A stretch of 64,000 nt of DNA. It comes from RGIG9060 sp036307825. Lineage in GTDB: Bacteria; Spirochaetota; Spirochaetia; Treponematales; Treponemataceae. The first letter of the stretch is position 1. Each line of letters begins with the position of its first letter. Under the pieces are notes generated by a model. It saw nothing but the letters and a program-made list of their open reading frames with translations, searched no databases and was not told the DNA's origin. A program made the translations under genes and the position numbers. Below, in pieces: positions 24,414 through 33,138 of this stretch. The stretch is from NCBI GenBank assembly GCA_036307825.1, contig JAXJWW010000104.1, positions 1 through 64,000 of the forward strand. Direction: 5' to 3'.

Positions 24414-24905
24414 TTATTCAAAATAAGCCTGATATGGCACTTCTATTCTAGACTCGTCATTAAATGAAACACCGTAACTTCCTTCACTTGGAAGATTATT
24501 TCCTAAAAGAACTTTATCAAAATAAACAGTAGCATTGTACAAACCACTTACATCAACTTTTCCGTCAAAATTTCCATTTCCAGTAATTTTTCCACGAGTG
24601 ATAATTTCTCCGTTAAAAATCCAACCTTCTTCATCACAATAATTTTCGTAACGAATAGTTACCAAGCCACCTAATCCACTAATTTTTGCATGATAAAAAA
24701 CTTTTCCACTGATGTTCCCTGCAACTTCTTCTTTTCCAAGTTTTGCAATATTCGGCTTTTTATTTAACAAATTTATTTTTTTATAACTTTCATTTATTTT
24801 GTGATTAAACAAAACAAAAAAATCTTTGTGAGTTATTGTTTCCAATCCAAACAATGATGAAATTAAAACAAACATCAAAATTGATAAAAAGACTTTCTTT
24901 TTCAT
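24414..24905 (-). CDS. Exported hypothetical protein
   Basis: 163 residues with a signal peptide (ending SSLFG). The mature part is strand-rich, with a region of alternating Gly-containing short strands (GNISGKVFYHAKISGLGG; GKITGNGNFDGKVDVSG) that looks like a beta-solenoid or barrel surface. No family recognised. GGAGG precedes the ATG. Confidence 0.6.
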   Translation of the reverse strand: MKKKVFLSILMFVLISSLFGLETITHKDFFVLFNHKINESYKKINLLNKKPNIAKLGKEEVAGNISGKVFYHAKISGLGGLVTIRYENYCDEEGWIFNGEIITRGKITGNGNFDGKVDVSGLYNATVYFDKVLLGNNLPSEGSYGVSFNDESRIEVPYQAYFE

Positions 24906-24961
24906 AAATCCTCCAAATAACTAATATAATAATAACACTTTTTGAAGGATTTATGTAAAAT

Positions 24962-25576
24962 TTAGACAAGTTTTCTTTTTTGTTTTCTAGTATTGTTGTC
25001 TTTAAAAAATTGAATTATCTTTCCTAAACTAAATTTAACTTTTATTCCGTATTCAAAAGTATTTTTTACTTGGTTTTTTATCACACCTTTTTGATCTTGT
25101 GGATTTACAATAAATCGATATCCTCCAAAAATATCTATCATCACAATATCAAAAAAAGACTGCTTCCATCCAATTAGAGGATAAAGAGAAATTACACAAT
25201 CTTGATTATTTTCTTCTGTTATCGAAGAACCTTTGTACATAAAAAATCCAGTTTTACATTGGCACCCAAAATAAAGCCAATCTAATCCCCGTAAAAAAGG
25301 ATAATATAAAGCTTCTCCTGTAATTTCTACGGAAGTTAAAATAAGGGAAGGATTTTTCATCCACATGGTCATATGAGAAAGTCCGCCCTTTACAGCAATT
25401 CCTCTAAAAATTTCTCTCTCGTAGGTAAAGCCAATTCCCCACCCATTATTCTTTAAGCCTTTAGCTAAATATCCTGTATCAAGAGAAAAAATCTGTTTTG
25501 TATTTTGGGTCTTTGAAAAAAGAGGAAAATTTATCACAACAAATAAAAATGCGATTATAAAAGAAAATTTCTTCAT
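24962..25576 (-). CDS. Putative outer-membrane protein
   Basis: 204 residues with a signal peptide (INFPLFS). Alternating strands in the body (GWGIGFTYEREIFRGIAVKG; DIFGGYRFIVN) suggest a small barrel. The C-terminus is Lys/Arg-rich, unlike a finished barrel strand. TAAACT ends 6 bases before the ATG and there is no Shine-Dalgarno, but the -35 is poor. Confidence 0.6.
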   Translation of the reverse strand: MKKFSFIIAFLFVVINFPLFSKTQNTKQIFSLDTGYLAKGLKNNGWGIGFTYEREIFRGIAVKGGLSHMTMWMKNPSLILTSVEITGEALYYPFLRGLDWLYFGCQCKTGFFMYKGSSITEENNQDCVISLYPLIGWKQSFFDIVMIDIFGGYRFIVNPQDQKGVIKNQVKNTFEYGIKVKFSLGKIIQFFKDNNTRKQKRKLV

Positions 25577-25582
25577 TGTAGT

Positions 25583-25588
25583 AGTTTA
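25583..25588 (-). promoter_or_regulatory. Leaderless-type -10 of the putative outer-membrane gene
   Basis: -10 TAAACT (25588-25583), 6 bases from the ATG. No convincing -35 is visible. Confidence 0.35.
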
Positions 25589-25652
25589 CAATATGAATGT
25601 TAAGGTTTTGTTAAAAAAGACAAAGACCCTAAACCACAATATTAAATACATC

Positions 25653-26522
25653 CTAGCTGATAACTTTTTCAAATATAAGTTTTATAATTCTACATCGTTC
25701 TTCAAAATTCCCTCGTTTGGGAGTTTCTACAGTAAAAACAAGCGGAATACCTCTATCCTTAAAGTACATACCAGTCGTAACGGAACCTTTTAATTTCATG
25801 TACCATTGAGCATAAAAAGCTGAATACAATAAACCATTTTTCACTTTTAGAATTACATCTACATATTCATTTTCAAGCAAAACATTTTGTTTTTTTAAAT
25901 AACTCAAAATATTTTTTGCATATTTTTTTCCTTTTTGATTGTAAGCATAAAAAAATGTTCCATCACAAGTAGCTTCGTGAAAATCAATCACTAAATCATA
26001 TTTTTCTTTTGTAGCTTGAGTGAGAATTTGCATTTCTTTTGTGGTTTGAGTATTCAAATCTCTATTTGGATCTGTATGATTTGAACAATATCTATAATTT
26101 CTTTCAAAACCAAAAGGATTCATAATAAAAATAAAATCAACTTGAGTATTATTAGGAATTTTAATTTTCCCTTCATTTATTTCTTGAATTATATTCTTTA
26201 TCCCAAAAACTGGCGCAGGTTCATTTCCATGTAAACCACATAAAAACAAATATTTTCTCGAATCAATATTTTGATAACTTTCCGACTTTATATAAGAAAT
26301 TTTATAAACTGGATAATCATATTTTCCAAAACTATCCTTACATTGAATATTTCCAATGTTTGTAACTGTAAAATCAGAATTTAATTCATAAACGAAGGAA
26401 GTAAGATTTTCATAATTTCTAGATTGAATAGGTTTGATATCAGCAGAAAAAAGATTGTTTGAAAAAAGTACATAAAGAAAAGTGAAGAACAAAAATTTAA
26501 TTTTTCTTTTTAGATTATTCAT
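25653..26522 (-). CDS. Exported M14-type zinc carboxypeptidase
   Basis: 289 residues with a signal peptide (about 1-28). M14 metal ligands are visible: LCGLHGNEPAP (HxxE) and later VIDFHEATCDG with the third ligand His. Substrate-site Arg lies in DPNRDLN, and FTVETPKRG supplies the catalytic Glu. It probably trims peptides, including peptidoglycan stem peptides, in the periplasm. TAAAAT with an upstream TGA ends 6 bases before the ATG. Confidence 0.85.
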   Translation of the reverse strand: MNNLKRKIKFLFFTFLYVLFSNNLFSADIKPIQSRNYENLTSFVYELNSDFTVTNIGNIQCKDSFGKYDYPVYKISYIKSESYQNIDSRKYLFLCGLHGNEPAPVFGIKNIIQEINEGKIKIPNNTQVDFIFIMNPFGFERNYRYCSNHTDPNRDLNTQTTKEMQILTQATKEKYDLVIDFHEATCDGTFFYAYNQKGKKYAKNILSYLKKQNVLLENEYVDVILKVKNGLLYSAFYAQWYMKLKGSVTTGMYFKDRGIPLVFTVETPKRGNFEERCRIIKLIFEKVIS

Positions 26523-26528
26523 AAAGAA

Positions 26529-26556
26529 ATTTTATCATAAAATATTTTTTTGTAAA
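26529..26556 (-). promoter_or_regulatory. Leaderless-type promoter of the M14 peptidase gene
   Basis: -35 TTTACA (26556-26551), 16-bp spacer, extended -10 TGATAAAAT (26537-26529), 6 bases to the ATG at 26522. Confidence 0.6.
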
Positions 26557-26627
26557 TATGTATTGTTGCAACAAAAAATATATCACTTTCAACTTAATTT
26601 AATAAACGGACTAAGTAATCAAATTCA

Positions 26628-26672
26628 AAAAAATCCCACTCCCTCTCGCACAAACAAGAAGAAAGTGGGATT
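26628..26672 (-). terminator. Terminator of glnA
   Basis: On the minus strand AATCCCACT/AGTGGGATT closes a 23-base loop and runs into T7. A second hairpin, GAAATTG/CAATTTC, lies between it and the glnA stop. Confidence 0.75.
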
Positions 26673-26723
26673 ATATATCAAGAACAGAAATTGTGTAGCA
26701 ATTTCGAATCCGTGTGATAACTA

Positions 26724-28145
26724 TTAAAGATTATAATACTTTTCAAACTCAGCAGGAGTTGGAATTGCATTCATTTCGCGACATTCTGCACGTTTTGTTG
26801 CGATGAACTTTGTTAAAAGTTCTTCTGGGAAAACTCCACCAGCTGTTAAGTAGTCGTGGTCTTTTTCCAAAGCATCCAAGGCTTGATCCAAAGAAGTTGG
26901 AAGACTTGTCAACTTTGCTTTTTCTTCATCAGAAAGAGTGTACAAGTTCATATCATAAGGTCCCCAACCATTTGCGTGTGGATCAATTTTGTTTTTAATT
27001 CCGTCGATACCAGCCATCAAAATTGCTGCGTAACAGAAATATGGATTACAAGTTGCATCAGGGTTACGAATTTCAAATCGGCGCATTTTTGGTGATTTTG
27101 CGTAAGCAGGAATACGAATAACAGCACTTCTGTTTGAAGTTGCATAACCAACTGTAACAGGGGCTTCAAATCCAGGCACAAGTCGTTTGAAAGAGTTTGT
27201 ACTTGGGTTTGTGATTGCACATAAAGAAGCAATATGTTTTAAAAGACCACCCATAAAATAATGAGCAGTTTGGCTAAGATTAGAATATCCGTTATCGTCA
27301 GAGAAAACTGGTTCTCCATCTTTCAATAAAAGCATATGAACATGCATACCGCTTCCAGCTTCGCCCATAACAGGTTTTGGCATAAAAGTTGCAGTTTTGC
27401 CATATTTTGCAGCAGTGTTTCTGATAATATATTTAATCATCATTGAAGCATCTGCCATTTTTGACATTTTTCCAAGTTGAGGTTCAATTTCAAATTGACC
27501 AGCAGCACCAACTTCTGGGTGATGATATTTTACATTGATTCCCATTTCTTCCATTAACAAACACATTTCGCTACGACATTCATAACTTGCATCAAAAGGT
27601 TTTGCCACATGATATGCTTTTTGTTTTGGAATAACACATCCCATTCCTTCAACATCGCTGTTCCAATGAGCTTGATTTACATCAATTTCCATTCCGATTG
27701 CATTTGGAGCAACTTTCCAGCCCACATTGTCAAATAGATAAAATTCAAATTCTGGCAAAATCAACATTTCATCAGCAATTCCAGAATCTTGCATATATTT
27801 TTCAGCAGCTAAAACAATGTTTCGAGGATACTGAGCTAAAGGTCGATTTTCCTTGTCGATAATCATTGCGTTTCCAGTCATAGAAAGAGTTGGAATTTCA
27901 CAGAAAGGATCAATACAAGCAGTGTCTGGATCTGGAATAAAAACCATATCACTTTTTTCAACTACTGCGTATCCGTAGTTTGAAGCGTCAAACCCAATTC
28001 CACTTTTCATTGTATCTTCAGAAAAGTTTTTTGCAGGAATTGTTACATGGCGGAACTGACCGTTGATATCCACCATCTTAAAATCAACCATTTTAATATC
28101 ATTTTCTTCAATCATTTTGATAATATCTTTTACAGATTTAGACAT
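26724..28145 (-). CDS. glnA: Glutamine synthetase type I
   Basis: 473 residues. It has the beta-grasp N-domain, LPEFEFYLFD (metal Glu), GAAGQFEIE (metal Glu), GSGMHVHMLLL (His), NPSTNSFKRLVPGFEAP (ATP/Glu site) and RRFEIRNPD (Arg). It makes glutamine from glutamate, ammonia and ATP. NLYTLSDEE keeps the tyrosine at the position adenylylated in enterics, but no adenylyltransferase is in the window. GGAGG ribosome site; promoter and a possible operator lie upstream. Confidence 0.96.
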   Translation of the reverse strand: MSKSVKDIIKMIEENDIKMVDFKMVDINGQFRHVTIPAKNFSEDTMKSGIGFDASNYGYAVVEKSDMVFIPDPDTACIDPFCEIPTLSMTGNAMIIDKENRPLAQYPRNIVLAAEKYMQDSGIADEMLILPEFEFYLFDNVGWKVAPNAIGMEIDVNQAHWNSDVEGMGCVIPKQKAYHVAKPFDASYECRSEMCLLMEEMGINVKYHHPEVGAAGQFEIEPQLGKMSKMADASMMIKYIIRNTAAKYGKTATFMPKPVMGEAGSGMHVHMLLLKDGEPVFSDDNGYSNLSQTAHYFMGGLLKHIASLCAITNPSTNSFKRLVPGFEAPVTVGYATSNRSAVIRIPAYAKSPKMRRFEIRNPDATCNPYFCYAAILMAGIDGIKNKIDPHANGWGPYDMNLYTLSDEEKAKLTSLPTSLDQALDALEKDHDYLTAGGVFPEELLTKFIATKRAECREMNAIPTPAEFEKYYNL

Positions 28146-28157
28146 ATATCCTCCATA

Positions 28158-28218
28158 TTGTACAAATTACAATCTTGTTACTAAGTTTTATTATATAGAT
28201 ATTTTTAACTGTATTCAA
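28158..28218 (-). promoter_or_regulatory. glnA promoter and candidate operator
   Basis: -35 TTGAAT (28218-28213), 17-bp spacer, -10 TATAAT (28195-28190). An inverted repeat TTGTA-N5-TACAA (28158-28172) lies in the transcribed leader just before the ribosome site, a position suited to repression. The remaining 250 bp up to the next gene hold no other feature I can name. Confidence 0.55.
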
Positions 28219-28468
28219 TGGAAAATTTTATATATTTATATAGAAAACAAAACTACCATAAAAGTTGTAAACCAAATTCCTCGTAGTGTGCAAAACTTTC
28301 ATCTTTAGAAAGTAAATATCAACTGTCAAGTTATTTTATTGAATATTGTAAGATAAATAGAAAATAATTAGTAAAACAAAAATTAACATTTTTATCGAAA
28401 ATCAGTAACATTTTTCTTCATTTACTTTGTTTTATTATTGGTGTAAAATTTAGTATATGGAGGGAATC

Positions 28469-29359
28469 ATGAACAAGAAATTTATTTTATTTTGTCTAAT
28501 ATTTTTTGGAACTTTGCATTTTGTTTTTTCTCAAGAAACAGAACAAGAACCTATAAATCAAATTGATAAACTTAATTCAAATATAAGTACCCTTTCACAA
28601 CTTGAGCTTAGAACATCAGCTCAAATGCTGATAAATCCAACAAGAGATTTTCAAGGCATTTTTAATTTATTCTTACCAAAATCTTTTACTAAAAAAGGAA
28701 AATTAGGAATTGCCTCTTTGAAAAAATTAGAAAAAAATAAATCAGAAATACAATCTCTTGCTTTACAGATGGAAAATTCCACTAAACAAAATTTGTATAC
28801 TACAAATCAAATGGAATATAAAAGTTCAATTGCCTGGGCTTTGTCAACTGGATTTGGTGTCGGAAACTTTACTCAAGGTGATATAGGTTTTGGAACTTTA
28901 TTTGCCTTGGCAGATATTTCTTCAGCAGCACTCTTGATAGCAGGTGCTGTAAACACTGTAGAAAAAGCAATGATAACAGACGATACAGGATGGAGTCTTT
29001 CATTATTTTTCTATTCAATTTTACCATATCCAATGTTTTGTGTAGATTTACTTGTTTCTCTTTTTACAATTTCAAGTGATGGAGCAAGTGGAATGTTTCC
29101 TCTTTTACAAGGAGCTTGTACTGTTTTATTTCATGAAGATGTATTTAAAACTTTTTTACCATGGGCAATTACGGGACTTGGAATAAAAATTACAAGTACG
29201 GTATTTCAGTGTATAAGAGCAAAAACTCGTGCAACAAAATACAACAGAACTTTAGCAGAAGCCTTGATGTTAGATTTAGATGTTGAAAATATAAGTTTTT
29301 CTCCAATAATAAATCCTATAGACAAAAACTTTGGATTGGCTGTAGCAGTAAATTTCTAA
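28469..29359 (+). CDS. Exported protein, possibly P13-like spirochaetal porin
   Basis: 296 residues with a signal peptide (ending FVFS). A Gly-rich stretch STGFGVGNFTQGDIGFG followed by several hydrophobic segments, with a C-terminal NFGLAVAVNF, recalls the Borrelia P13 family of integral outer-membrane channel proteins. The similarity is by eye only. The ATG at 28469 is used because GGAGGG at 28458-28463 is its ribosome site, so the ATG at 28457 lies too far upstream. Confidence 0.6.
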   Translation: MNKKFILFCLIFFGTLHFVFSQETEQEPINQIDKLNSNISTLSQLELRTSAQMLINPTRDFQGIFNLFLPKSFTKKGKLGIASLKKLEKNKSEIQSLALQMENSTKQNLYTTNQMEYKSSIAWALSTGFGVGNFTQGDIGFGTLFALADISSAALLIAGAVNTVEKAMITDDTGWSLSLFFYSILPYPMFCVDLLVSLFTISSDGASGMFPLLQGACTVLFHEDVFKTFLPWAITGLGIKITSTVFQCIRAKTRATKYNRTLAEALMLDLDVENISFSPIINPIDKNFGLAVAVNF

Positions 29360-29405
29360 TTTACCCATAAAAACAAAAATTTTTCAAAAAAAATTCATTT
29401 TTCTC

Positions 29406-29436
29406 TTGCTCATTACGCTGCGTAATATTGTAGAAT
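29406..29436 (+). promoter_or_regulatory. MerR-type promoter with central palindrome
   Basis: -35 TTGCTC (29406-29411), a 19-bp spacer, -10 TAGAAT (29431-29436). The spacer contains the perfect palindrome ATTACGCTGCGTAAT (29412-29426). An over-long 19-bp spacer filled by a dyad is the classic MerR-activated architecture. Confidence 0.75.
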
Positions 29437-29486
29437 GTCAGTATCAAGGATGAAAACTTGATAAACTTTCTTGCAGGAGTGATTTT

Positions 29487-30236
29487 ATGCCAACACAAAA
29501 TATGTATTCAACTGGAGAAGTTGCAAAAATCTGTGGAATTACAATTAGAACAGTTCAATATTACGATAATCGTGAATTGGTTGTTCCAAGTGGAATTTCG
29601 GAAGGTGGAAGACGACTTTATTCAAAAGAAGATTTATCCAAAATGAAAATTGTGTGTTTTTTGCGGGATTTAAATATCCCCATAAAAACAGTTTCAGAAA
29701 TCTTAGAAGAAAAAAATTCTAAAAAAGTTATTTCACTTTTGCTAAAGGAACAAAAATTAATTTTACAAAATGAAATTAATGAAAAAGAAAACAAACTTAA
29801 AATCCTAAATGGATTGGAAGAATGTTTGGAAGATTCCTTGTCAGAAGATTTAATAGAACGAGTTAACAAGAAGGTGGAAGAAATGGAAAACACAAAAGAC
29901 AAAAAAGCATTACAAAAAATTAGAGAAACAATTATAGGAGTTGGAATTCCTCTTGAACTTATTGAAATTGCAACTTTTATTCTTGGGCTAAAAACTGGAA
30001 TTTGGTGGCCTTTTGCAATCGGAATGGTTCTTGTAATCATCGGTGCGATTTTTATCAGTAAATTTTATTTTACAAAAATAAATTATATCTGCCCTGAATG
30101 TAACAAGGTTTTTAAACCAAGTTTTAATGAAGTTTTTTGGGCAAATCACACACCAACTACACGAAAATTAACTTGCCCTCATTGTAAGATAAAAAGTTTT
30201 TGTGTAGAAACAACAAGAGAAATTGATGCTGAATAA
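29487..30236 (+). CDS. Membrane-tethered MerR-family regulator with zinc-ribbon tail
   Basis: 249 residues. A MerR HTH at 8-75 (YSTGEVAKICGITIRTVQYY, then GRRLYSKEDLSK) and a dimerisation coiled coil at about 85-140. Two adjacent membrane segments follow at about 155-195, then a C-terminal zinc ribbon (CPEC...CPHC). MerR proteins are normally cytosolic; tethering suggests sensing of membrane or envelope state. A MerR-type promoter lies directly upstream (autoregulation), and the CPBP protease gene follows by 58 bases, so protease and regulator may act together. Confidence 0.85.
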   Translation: MPTQNMYSTGEVAKICGITIRTVQYYDNRELVVPSGISEGGRRLYSKEDLSKMKIVCFLRDLNIPIKTVSEILEEKNSKKVISLLLKEQKLILQNEINEKENKLKILNGLEECLEDSLSEDLIERVNKKVEEMENTKDKKALQKIRETIIGVGIPLELIEIATFILGLKTGIWWPFAIGMVLVIIGAIFISKFYFTKINYICPECNKVFKPSFNEVFWANHTPTTRKLTCPHCKIKSFCVETTREIDAE

Positions 30237-30294
30237 AAATCAACATCAAGTAAATAAATCAATTTTCAACAAATAAACAACAAAGGAATTTTTT

Positions 30295-31137
30295 ATGGAA
30301 AACTTAAACAACAAAACACAAACAAAAAAAACTTTTTGGCAAAAAATTAAAAAGCCCTTTTTCTTTACACTTGCATTTTTGCCAATCATCATAGTTGCAT
30401 CAATTTTTACTAGCCTTTACACATTTGACTTGTATCCACCAGAAATGTTAGAAGAAGCAATCGCAGCAGTTGGAAGCAAAACAATGTTCATGTTAGTTAC
30501 TGCAATTCAGAATGTTGGTACAATTGCCTTTGCAACTTTCTTTGGATATATCCTTGCCGAAAAACTTGGGCTTATTCGTTCTATAAAAAAAGATGGAAAA
30601 ATCAAAATTTTTGAAAAAAAAGCAATTTTGGTAACTTGCATTGTTTCAGTTATTTGCGGAATTTTATTCAGCTTAGATTATTGGACATTTGGAGCAGTAA
30701 TTCCACAAATTCAACAAGCAGACGGACTAGGACTAACACCAATATCTTTTGTTGCAAGTATTCTTTACGGTGGAATTTGCGAAGAACTTATGCTTAGACT
30801 TTTTGTGCTTTCACTTTTTGCTTTTATTATCTGGAAAGTATTTTTTAGAAAATCAACAAAATTGCAAGCAGAAAATAATTCACAAATACAAATTTCCCCT
30901 GTAGTATTTTTGATTGCAAACATTGTTGCAAGTTTACTTTTTGCAGCAGGACATTTACCTGCAACACAAGTTACCTTTGGAATAACTCCGCTTATCTTAT
31001 TCAGATGCTTTTTATACAACGGCGGAATGGGATATATTTTTGGATGGCTTTACATTAAGTACGGATTGCAATATTCAATGCTTTCTCATGCCTTGTGCCA
31101 TATTGTAAGCAAAGTAATTTGGTTATTATTCATATAA
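30295..31137 (+). CDS. CPBP-family intramembrane glutamic endopeptidase
   Basis: 280 residues, about eight membrane segments. ABI/CPBP motifs are present: CEELMLRLFVL (EExxxR, catalytic Glu pair), FAAGHLP (FxxxH) and a third His/Asn region SHALCHIV. Members cleave membrane substrates (prenyl-protein processing, bacteriocin self-immunity). AAGGAA precedes the ATG. Paired with the tethered MerR regulator, which itself could be a substrate; that is inference. Confidence 0.85.
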   Translation: MENLNNKTQTKKTFWQKIKKPFFFTLAFLPIIIVASIFTSLYTFDLYPPEMLEEAIAAVGSKTMFMLVTAIQNVGTIAFATFFGYILAEKLGLIRSIKKDGKIKIFEKKAILVTCIVSVICGILFSLDYWTFGAVIPQIQQADGLGLTPISFVASILYGGICEELMLRLFVLSLFAFIIWKVFFRKSTKLQAENNSQIQISPVVFLIANIVASLLFAAGHLPATQVTFGITPLILFRCFLYNGGMGYIFGWLYIKYGLQYSMLSHALCHIVSKVIWLLFI

Positions 31138-31227
31138 AAAAACAATTTGACAGATAGATTTTAACATAATAAAATATAATTAGTAGAAATATCTATTTCA
31201 AACTGTTTTTTTTAGGAGAGTTTCAAG

Positions 31228-31626
31228 ATGAAAGAGACACACGGAACACAAGAAGTTGAAGTTGTTGCAGGAAGAAATGTAGTAGTTTCAGCAGGAATTG
31301 GAAAAACAAACACAGATGACCTAAAATGGTTGATGTCTACTGTACTTTCAAAGGCAAGTGCATGGAAAGCAACTGGTTGGGCTTATGTCGCAGATTGTAC
31401 AAAAATGGAACCAGTTGGACCAGGTGAAATTGGGCAACTTGTTGAAATGACAAAAGCATTTGTAGAAGCAGGATGTAAAGCATTTGGATTTGCAGAAGGC
31501 GATTCTCTTATGTTAAAAGTTCAAACAAAGAAAAATACACAAATGTCAGATACAGGCGTTATCGAAGGTCACTTTGCAACAGTACCAGAAGTTCTTGAGT
31601 GGCTAAAAACAGATATGAGTTTATAA
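31228..31626 (+). CDS. Hypothetical STAS-like protein
   Basis: 132 residues, no signal or membrane segment. An alternating alpha/beta pattern (GWAYVADCTKMEPVGPGEIG; AGCKAFGFAEGD) is compatible with a STAS or SpoIIAA-like fold, but no diagnostic serine motif is visible. AGGAG lies upstream of the ATG. A strong terminator follows, so it is a single-gene unit. Confidence 0.65.
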   Translation: MKETHGTQEVEVVAGRNVVVSAGIGKTNTDDLKWLMSTVLSKASAWKATGWAYVADCTKMEPVGPGEIGQLVEMTKAFVEAGCKAFGFAEGDSLMLKVQTKKNTQMSDTGVIEGHFATVPEVLEWLKTDMSL

Positions 31627-31650
31627 TTCATTTAGATAATTGAATTTGAG

Positions 31651-31688
31651 TGCATCCAATATTTTAATAAGTTGGATGCATTTTTTTT
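31651..31688. terminator. Bidirectional terminator
   Basis: TGCATCCAA/TTGGATGCA stem with T8, between the STAS-like gene and the convergent rluA-family gene. Confidence 0.85.
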
Positions 31689-33111
31689 AAAATTCAAAAG
31701 GAACGCTAAATTCCATAATTTCGTTTGTAGTAGGATGAGTAAATTTTAAATAAAAGGCTTGTAAACAAAGTCTCTCATCAGAAAAAATCTTTCCGTAAAG
31801 ACGGTCGCCAACAATCCCTAAGCCTAAACCTTTTTCGTGGGCAGAATGTAGTCGCAACTGATGAGTCCGTCCTGTAATAGGCATAAATTCCACACGAGTT
31901 CGCCAAAGTGAATCTTGTTCATGTTCACCTTGCAAAAAACTTTCTTCCAATGAAAATTCTTCTATTATTTTCCATTCTGTAGTTGCCATTCTTCCGTATT
32001 CTTCATCGTAAATTTGATATGGACGATTATCTAAATCCACCCGCATCGGAAATTCAATTTTTCCACAAGTGATATTTTCAAGTCGCTCAGAGAGTTTTCC
32101 TCTAAGCAAAGCCTGATATTTTTTTTCAACTTTTCTATCTTGAAACTGAATCGAAAGATTTCTATGAGATTCTTTTGTTAAACCTAAAACCAAAATTCCA
32201 GAAGTATCCATATCCAAACGATGCACAGAAGGTTGCTCAATACAATCTGGAATAAGTTTTCTAACTCGAGTGCTTATGCAGTCAAACTTATCTTCACCCT
32301 TCCCTGGAACTGACAAAACTCCAGAAGGTTTATTTACAACAATAATTTGTTCATCTCTGTATAAAACTTCTAATCCCAGCATTTTGGGTAAAACATAACC
32401 ACATTTTTCATCACAAGGTGGATAAAATTCTTTGTGCTTTTTCAAGGCTGAAGAAGGCTCTTTTCCGTAAAAAAATTCTGCAAGGCTTATAGGTTGCAAT
32501 CCTTTTTTGTATGCGTGATTTAACAATTTTGGAGCACAACAATCCCCTGTTCCCGTTGGAAAATTAAAATTTTTTGGGAATAAGGCATTTTCTAATTCCA
32601 ATTCTTTTTGTAAGGTTTTGTAAGTTTTTACTGAACCGTCAAAACAAGTAAATTCGTAGAATCCGTAAATATTTTGCAAAGATTCTTGAGAAAGTTCTTT
32701 TCGTTTTTTTCGTAAATTATGAAGGATTTTTCCGTCTTCGCCATAAATTTTATTTTGCAAAGTAAGTTCTTCAATTTGGCTTGTCAATTTTTTAATTTCT
32801 GGGTCAGCACGATTTACTTCATTTTGCCATTTTTCAACTTCAAAACAAGGATTTACCCAACCTGAGATTTGCCAATTTCCGTTGTACTGCCCCGAAAATG
32901 CTTTTAATACAACAGTTTTATTTGTATATGGAATTTTACAAACCAAAACTCCCATCATCAAACCACATTCATTCAAAACATAATCAAGACTGAATTTTGG
33001 ATTTCTAAATTCTTCATTTACACAAAAATCCATACAGCCATATTTTTCAAGTTGTTCAATGAGTAAAATACATTCTTTTTTTGCTTCATCTTGGGGAAAC
33101 GGAGGAAACAT
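31687..33111 (-). CDS. RluA-family pseudouridine synthase with N-terminal extension
   Basis: 474 residues. The catalytic domain occupies the last 230 residues: HRLDMDTSGILVL (catalytic Asp), KKYQALLRG, and GRTHQLRLHSAHEKGLGLGI. The 240-residue N-terminal region (coiled coil at about 95-140, then FPTGTGDCCAPKLLNHAYKK) occurs in a subgroup of RluA proteins and probably guides RNA recognition. The RNA target is unknown. It lies 27 bases after rpiA with no good ribosome site, so it depends on that operon. Confidence 0.88.
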   Translation of the reverse strand: MFPPFPQDEAKKECILLIEQLEKYGCMDFCVNEEFRNPKFSLDYVLNECGLMMGVLVCKIPYTNKTVVLKAFSGQYNGNWQISGWVNPCFEVEKWQNEVNRADPEIKKLTSQIEELTLQNKIYGEDGKILHNLRKKRKELSQESLQNIYGFYEFTCFDGSVKTYKTLQKELELENALFPKNFNFPTGTGDCCAPKLLNHAYKKGLQPISLAEFFYGKEPSSALKKHKEFYPPCDEKCGYVLPKMLGLEVLYRDEQIIVVNKPSGVLSVPGKGEDKFDCISTRVRKLIPDCIEQPSVHRLDMDTSGILVLGLTKESHRNLSIQFQDRKVEKKYQALLRGKLSERLENITCGKIEFPMRVDLDNRPYQIYDEEYGRMATTEWKIIEEFSLEESFLQGEHEQDSLWRTRVEFMPITGRTHQLRLHSAHEKGLGLGIVGDRLYGKIFSDERLCLQAFYLKFTHPTTNEIMEFSVPFEF

Positions 33112-33138
33112 TTATTTTACAAAGCCTTTTTAGAAAAA

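Noticed and set aside
26680..26715. Possible tRNA T-arm (TTCGAATCC)
   Set aside because: No acceptor stem, D-arm or anticodon arm can be built around it; it is the hairpin region after glnA. No other tRNA-like sequence was noticed.
29618..30040. 140-codon frame antisense to the MerR gene
   Set aside because: Fully embedded, Ser/Ile-rich mirror of the real gene, without a promoter or ribosome site.
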